Assembly (NCBI GenBank): GCA_030604585.1
Contig: JAUVVP010000044.1
Span: forward strand, 1-9,027
Length of the DNA: 9,027 nt
Direction of reading: 5' to 3'
From: Planctomycetota bacterium
Lineage (GTDB): Bacteria > Planctomycetota > Brocadiia > SM23-32
Shown here in pieces: positions 5,255 to 9,027 of this stretch. The translations under genes and the position numbers were made by a program. Below the pieces are notes generated by a model. The model had not been told where the DNA came from and did no database searches. It saw only the letters and a list, made by a program, of their open reading frames with translations. How positions within the stretch are numbered: position 1 is the first letter of the stretch; every line of letters begins with the position of its first letter.

Positions 5255-6783
5255 AGGCCGGGTGCGTATACCTGGTGGGAGCGGGACCCGGCGACCCGGG
5301 TCTGCTCACCGTGCGGGGAAAGGAGCTTCTTGGCCGCGCCGACGTGGTCGTCTACGACGCCCTGGCGGCCCCCGAACTCCTGGCCCACGCCCCGCCCGAT
5401 GCCGAGCGGGTCTACGTAGGCAAGCGGGCGTCCCGCCACACGATGAGCCAGGAGCAGATCAACGGGTTGCTGATCGAACGCGCGCGCGGCGGTGCGTCCG
5501 TGGTGCGGCTGAAGGGCGGCGACCCATTCGTGTTTGGCCGCGGCGGGGAGGAGGCGCTCGCGCTGGCCGAAGCCGGCATTGCCTTCGAAGTGGTGCCGGG
5601 CGTGACGGCGGGCATAGCGGCGCCTGCCTACGCCGGCATCCCGGTCACGCATAGGGGCCTGGCCGGCTGCGTCACACTCGTGACCGGCCACGAGGCCGCC
5701 GACAGGGGCGATGCCGGCACGGACTGGCAGGCGCTGGCGCAGACGGGCGGCACGCTGGCAATCTACATGGGCGTGGGGAACCTGCGCCGTGTCTGTGAGA
5801 GGCTCATCGAGGGCGGCCTGGCGCCCGACACGCCGGCCGCGGCGCTGCGATGGGGAACCACTCCCCGGCAGCAGACCGTGACGGGGACCGTGGGCGAGCT
5901 GGCCGCTGCCGCTGAGGCCGCGGGGGTCGAGCCGCCCGCCCTTATCTTGGTCGGTGGCGTGGTGCGCCTGCGGGAGAAGCTCAGGTGGTTCGAGCGGCGG
6001 CCCCTGTTCGACCGGCGCGTGGTGGTCACGCGGGCGCGGGCGCAGGCGTCCGAGTTCGCCGCCGGGCTGCGGGAACTGGGCGCCGGCGTCGTCGAGTTCC
6101 CCACCATTCGCATCGAGCCACCCGAAGACCCCGAGCCGCTGAAGCGGGCGGCGGCCGAGCCCGGCTCGTGGGACTGGATCGTCTTCACCAGCGTGAACGG
6201 CGTGGATGCGTTCTTCGAGGCCGTTCGAGAGGCCGGCCTGGACGCGCGGGCGCTGGCCGGCTGCCGTGTGGCGGCAATCGGCCCGGCTACGGCAGAGCGC
6301 CTCCAGGCACATGGCATTCGCGCCGACGTGCAGCCTGAGACCTACACCAGCGCGGCATTGGTCGAGGCCGTGGCGGCCGAACGCGACCTGGAGAGCAGAC
6401 GTGTCCTGTGTCCGCGGGCCGAGAGCGCCCCGGCGGACATGCCGGCCGCCCTGACGGCCAGGGGAGCGCAGGTGGCGGACGTCGCCGCCTACCGGACCGT
6501 GCCGGACGACGCGGATGCCGGGCCCGTGGCGGAGATGCTGTCGCGCGGCGAGATAGATTGGGTGACTTTCACCAGTTCGTCCACGGTGGAGAACTTCTTC
6601 GCTGCTGTGAGTCCTGACCTTCTGCGCCGCGGCTCGGCGCGCGTGGCGAGCATAGGGCCGCTCACGTCCGAGGCCGTCCGCAGTTTCGGCCTGGAGCCCG
6701 CCGTCGAGGCAGAGGAGCACACGGTCCCCGGCCTGATCGAAGCGATCATGAAGCACTCGGTCTCCAAAGGGCGGAAGGCGTGA
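5251..6783 (+). CDS. cobA-hemD: Fused uroporphyrinogen-III C-methyltransferase / uroporphyrinogen-III synthase
   Basis: This is one 510-aa polypeptide with two enzymes. The HemD half cyclises hydroxymethylbilane to uroporphyrinogen III, and the CobA (SUMT) half methylates it twice with SAM to precorrin-2. Residues 1 to about 245 are SUMT: YLVGAGPGDPGLLT (7-20), VRLKGGDPFVFGRGGEE (85-101), VVPGVTAGIAAPAYAGIPVT (114-133), VTGHE (144-148) and ALRWGTTPRQQT (198-209). After the junction PLFDRRVVVTRARAQ (251-265), residues to 510 are HemD: FTSVNGVDAFFEAV (312-325), AAIGPATA (341-348), VAAYRTVP (411-418), FTSSSTVENFF (440-450) and SIGPLTSEA (467-475). Such fusions are known in several bacterial groups. 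The arrangement couples uroporphyrinogen III formation to the siroheme branch, consistent with the ahb genes downstream. GGGGA precedes the ATG by 6 nt. Junctions are ATGA with hemC and GTGA with ahbC. Confidence 0.96.
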   Translation: MKAGCVYLVGAGPGDPGLLTVRGKELLGRADVVVYDALAAPELLAHAPPDAERVYVGKRASRHTMSQEQINGLLIERARGGASVVRLKGGDPFVFGRGGEEALALAEAGIAFEVVPGVTAGIAAPAYAGIPVTHRGLAGCVTLVTGHEAADRGDAGTDWQALAQTGGTLAIYMGVGNLRRVCERLIEGGLAPDTPAAALRWGTTPRQQTVTGTVGELAAAAEAAGVEPPALILVGGVVRLREKLRWFERRPLFDRRVVVTRARAQASEFAAGLRELGAGVVEFPTIRIEPPEDPEPLKRAAAEPGSWDWIVFTSVNGVDAFFEAVREAGLDARALAGCRVAAIGPATAERLQAHGIRADVQPETYTSAALVEAVAAERDLESRRVLCPRAESAPADMPAALTARGAQVADVAAYRTVPDDADAGPVAEMLSRGEIDWVTFTSSSTVENFFAAVSPDLLRRGSARVASIGPLTSEAVRSFGLEPAVEAEEHTVPGLIEAIMKHSVSKGRKA

Positions 6784-7988
6784 TCGGCATATCGAAACTC
6801 TACTGCGGCACCGTCGAGCCCTCCGACGTCCTGCGCTATGGCGCCGAGGCGCGGCGGCTGCCGAGCCACCTGTTGCAGTTCTCGAAGGACAAGCGACCGG
6901 TGGTCGTCTGGAACTGCACGCGGCGCTGCAACCTGCGCTGCGTCCACTGCTACTCACAGTCGGCTGACCGCCCATACCCGGACGAGATGACGACGGAGGA
7001 GGGCTACGCCCTGCTGGAGGACCTGGCAGAGTTCGGTACGCCCGTCGTCCTGTTCTCCGGGGGCGAGCCGCTGCTGCGTCCGGACCTGACGGACTTGGCC
7101 AACCGCGCCGTCCGCCTCGGCCTGCGGGCCGTCGTCTCGACCAACGGCACGCTGATTACCGAGGAGACGGCCGCTGCATTCCGCGAGACCGGCGTCAGCT
7201 ACGTGGGCGTCTCCCTGGATGGGATCGGGGCCACAAACGACAGGTTCCGCGGCCGGGAGGGCGCCTTTGATAGGGCCATGACGGGCATCCGCAACTGCCT
7301 GGCCGCCAGCGTCAAGGTGGGCGTGCGCTTCACCATGAACAGGTGCAACGTGGACGACCTCCCGGACATGTTCAACCTGGTCCGCGATGAGGACATACCG
7401 CGCGTCTGCTTCTACCACCTGGTCTACGCGGGACGCGGCGCCCGACTGATGGCCGACGACCTGGACCACGAGGCCACGCGCCGCGCGGTGGACCTGATCA
7501 TTGACCGCACGGCCGGGCTCCACGCTGAAGGGCTGCCCAAGGAAGTGCTCACCGTGGACAACCATGCCGACGGCCCTTACCTCTACCTGCGCATGCTGCG
7601 CGAGGGCAGTCCGCGTGCCGACGCTGCGCTGAGGCTGCTGCTGATGAACGGCGGCAATTCGTCGGGGCGCGGCATCGGGTGCGTGAGCTGGGACGGCACG
7701 GTGCATCCCGACCAGTTCTGGCGGCACGTGTGCCTGGGGAACGTGCGGGAACGGCCCTTCTCCGAGATATGGACGGACCTTTCCAACCCCCTGATGGCGA
7801 AGCTGAAGGACAAGCGCCCGCACCTGAAGGGCCGATGCGCAACGTGCAGGTTCCTGAATGCGTGTGCGGGCAACCTCCGCGCCCGCGCGGAGGCGGCCAC
7901 CGGCGACCCGTGGGCGCCCGACCCGGCCTGCTACCTTACCGACGAGGAGATCAGCGGAGAGGCCGAGTCACTCGACGCGAAGGACTGA
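6780..7988 (+). CDS. ahbC: AhbC, radical SAM 12,18-didecarboxysiroheme deacetylase
   Basis: This radical SAM enzyme removes the two acetate side chains of 12,18-didecarboxysiroheme to give Fe-coproporphyrin III. It has 402 aa and starts at GTG with AAAGG 9 nt upstream, overlapping the previous stop in GTGA. The N-terminus IGISKLYCG, then EPSDVLRYG and LPSHLLQFSKDKRPVVVWN, is characteristic of AhbC/NirJ-type proteins. The radical SAM cluster cysteines are C50, C54 and C57 in TRRCNLRCVHCYS. The SAM-binding GGEP motif is at 94-97 and VSLDG at 144-148. A second, C-terminal cluster is likely held by cysteines among C301, C318, C353, C356, C362 and C384. NirJ, the heme d1 homologue, is the main alternative. 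The neighbouring AhbD and the absence of any nir gene make AhbC the better call. Confidence 0.92.
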   Translation: MIGISKLYCGTVEPSDVLRYGAEARRLPSHLLQFSKDKRPVVVWNCTRRCNLRCVHCYSQSADRPYPDEMTTEEGYALLEDLAEFGTPVVLFSGGEPLLRPDLTDLANRAVRLGLRAVVSTNGTLITEETAAAFRETGVSYVGVSLDGIGATNDRFRGREGAFDRAMTGIRNCLAASVKVGVRFTMNRCNVDDLPDMFNLVRDEDIPRVCFYHLVYAGRGARLMADDLDHEATRRAVDLIIDRTAGLHAEGLPKEVLTVDNHADGPYLYLRMLREGSPRADAALRLLLMNGGNSSGRGIGCVSWDGTVHPDQFWRHVCLGNVRERPFSEIWTDLSNPLMAKLKDKRPHLKGRCATCRFLNACAGNLRARAEAATGDPWAPDPACYLTDEEISGEAESLDAKD

Positions 7989-7992
7989 CCCC

Positions 7993-9027
7993 ATGGCAGA
8001 GAAGCCCGCCACGACCGAGGAGGGCAGCGAGACGGCCCCCCCGCGGCTGATCGCCTGGGAAGTGACGCGCCACTGCCTGCTCAACTGCCAGCACTGCCGC
8101 GCCGCCTCCCGCCATGCGCCGGACCCCGGCGAGCTGTCCACGGACGAGTGCTTCCGCCTGCTGGAGAACATCGCTTCCTTCGCCCGGCCCGTCATCATCT
8201 TGACCGGCGGGGAGCCGATGCTGCGCTCGGACGTCTACGACATCGCGCGTCACGCCTGCGGGCTGGGCTTGCGGGTCGTCATGGCGCCCTGCGGCATGCT
8301 GCTGAACGAGGAGACCGTGGCGAAGATCAAGCAGTCCGGGATAGCGCTCATCTCCCTGTCAATAGACGGCGCCACGGCGCAGACCCACGACGCGTTCCGG
8401 GGCTTTGCAGGCGCCTTTGAGGCCTGCCTGAACGGCATCGAGGCGGCCAGGCGCGGGGGGCTGGACTTCCAGATCAACACGACCATCAGCAAGCACAACC
8501 TGGCCGAGCTGCCGGCGGTCTTCGAGCTGGCCGTCGGGCTCGGCGCCTCGGTCTTCAATCCCTTCCTGCTGGTGCCCACCGGGCGCGCCAGGGAGCTGGC
8601 CCACCAGGAGCTGTCGGCCGAAGGATACGAGCGGGCCCTGCGCTGGCTGGCCGAACGTGAGGCCGACTCCCCCATCCCCATCCGCGTAACGTGCGCCCCG
8701 CACTATCAGCGCATCCTCAGGCAACTGGGCCGGCCGGCCGAGGACGGCCGTGGGCCCCGGGGGTGCCTGGGCGGCAAGGCGTTCGCCTTCATCTCCCACC
8801 GGGGCAAGGTGCAGATCTGCGGCTTCCTGGACGTCGAGTGCGGCGACCTGCGGCGCGAGGGGTTTGACTTCGGGGCCATCTGGCGGAACTCCGAGGTCCT
8901 GCGCCAGGTGCGCGACGTGGACTCTTACCACGGCCGATGCGGCTACTGCGAGTATCGGAAGGTCTGCGGCGGCTGCCGCGCGCGGGCCTACGCGATCACG
9001 GGCGATTACCTGGCGGAGGAGCCCTAC
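7993..9027 (+). CDS. ahbD: AhbD, radical SAM Fe-coproporphyrin III decarboxylase (heme synthase), incomplete at window edge
   Basis: This radical SAM enzyme oxidatively decarboxylates two propionates of Fe-coproporphyrin III to vinyl groups, producing heme b. The frame is open from ATG 7993 to the window end, 345 codons with no stop. The SD is AAGGA (7980-7984), 8 nt upstream and overlapping the ahbC end. After a Glu/Thr-rich N-terminal extension (1-16) come PPRLIAWEVTRHC and the cluster cysteines C28, C32 and C35, TGGEP (71-75), SIDGATAQTHDAFRG (123-137), VPTGRA (194-199) and VTCAPH (232-237). A SPASM-like region holds C258, C276, C283, C316, C319, C325 and C328. The visible end GDYLAEEPY is usually followed by a short cysteine-containing tail, so probably only a small part is missing. 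AhbD paralogues exist, but the context strongly supports this role. Confidence 0.93.
   Translation, partial: MAEKPATTEEGSETAPPRLIAWEVTRHCLLNCQHCRAASRHAPDPGELSTDECFRLLENIASFARPVIILTGGEPMLRSDVYDIARHACGLGLRVVMAPCGMLLNEETVAKIKQSGIALISLSIDGATAQTHDAFRGFAGAFEACLNGIEAARRGGLDFQINTTISKHNLAELPAVFELAVGLGASVFNPFLLVPTGRARELAHQELSAEGYERALRWLAEREADSPIPIRVTCAPHYQRILRQLGRPAEDGRGPRGCLGGKAFAFISHRGKVQICGFLDVECGDLRREGFDFGAIWRNSEVLRQVRDVDSYHGRCGYCEYRKVCGGCRARAYAITGDYLAEEPY

Noticed and set aside
4693..6975. A 760-aa open frame on the - strand antisense to hemC, cobA-hemD and ahbC
   Set aside because: It is a by-product of high-GC third positions in the + strand genes. Its translation is Arg/Ala/Gly/His-rich with no recognisable domain, and the + strand genes are unambiguous.
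6780..9027. Pair of radical SAM/SPASM genes as a peptide-modification (RiPP) system
   Set aside because: No precursor peptide gene or RiPP transporter is nearby. The N-terminal signature IGISKLYCG and the surrounding siroheme pathway genes identify the pair as AhbC and AhbD.

Overview
This is a high-GC bacterial window of tightly packed genes, all on the + strand. It encodes tetrapyrrole synthesis that runs from glutamyl-tRNA through siroheme to heme b, the siroheme-dependent or 'alternative' Ahb route. The gene families are recognisable from their motifs and none is new. The interest lies in how they are assembled and in a few local oddities. The Ahb route is established in sulfate reducers and archaea and scattered through other anaerobic or microaerobic lineages. 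The GC content, translational coupling and gene set fit a Planctomycetota-like or deltaproteobacterial-like bacterium, but the sequence alone does not settle the taxon.

Layout. Bases 1-293 are non-coding or hold the tail of an unrecognised gene. They contain an inverted repeat (42-65), a 7-nt tandem repeat (149-173) and a pair of GC-rich palindromes (179-225), followed by a strong Shine-Dalgarno. hemB (294-1277) stands alone. The 167-nt gap after it carries a 10-nt inverted copy of the tandem repeat, a 9-nt direct duplication overlapping the hemB stop, and a sigma70-like promoter candidate (1347-1375). That promoter would drive a seven-gene operon: a CcsA/HemX-type membrane protein (1445-2287), a Met8/CysG-N-type precorrin-2 dehydrogenase (2308-2946), hemA (2931-4292), hemC (4289-5254), a cobA-hemD fusion (5251-6783), ahbC (6780-7988) and ahbD (7993 to the window edge, incomplete). 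From the dehydrogenase gene to ahbC every gene overlaps the next, by 16 nt, ATGA, ATGA and GTGA in turn.

How the genes work together. HemA makes glutamate-1-semialdehyde. HemL, which is not in the window, would give 5-aminolevulinate. HemB makes porphobilinogen, HemC makes hydroxymethylbilane, and the HemD half of the fusion makes uroporphyrinogen III. The CobA half makes precorrin-2 and the Met8-like enzyme makes sirohydrochlorin, possibly also inserting iron. AhbA/AhbB, not in the window, would give 12,18-didecarboxysiroheme. AhbC then makes Fe-coproporphyrin III and AhbD makes heme b. No gene of the protoporphyrin or coproporphyrin-dependent routes (hemE, hemN, hemG/Y, hemH, hemQ) is present here. 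The missing steps hemL, ahbA/ahbB and possibly a dedicated sirohydrochlorin ferrochelatase must lie outside the window, plausibly just downstream of ahbD.
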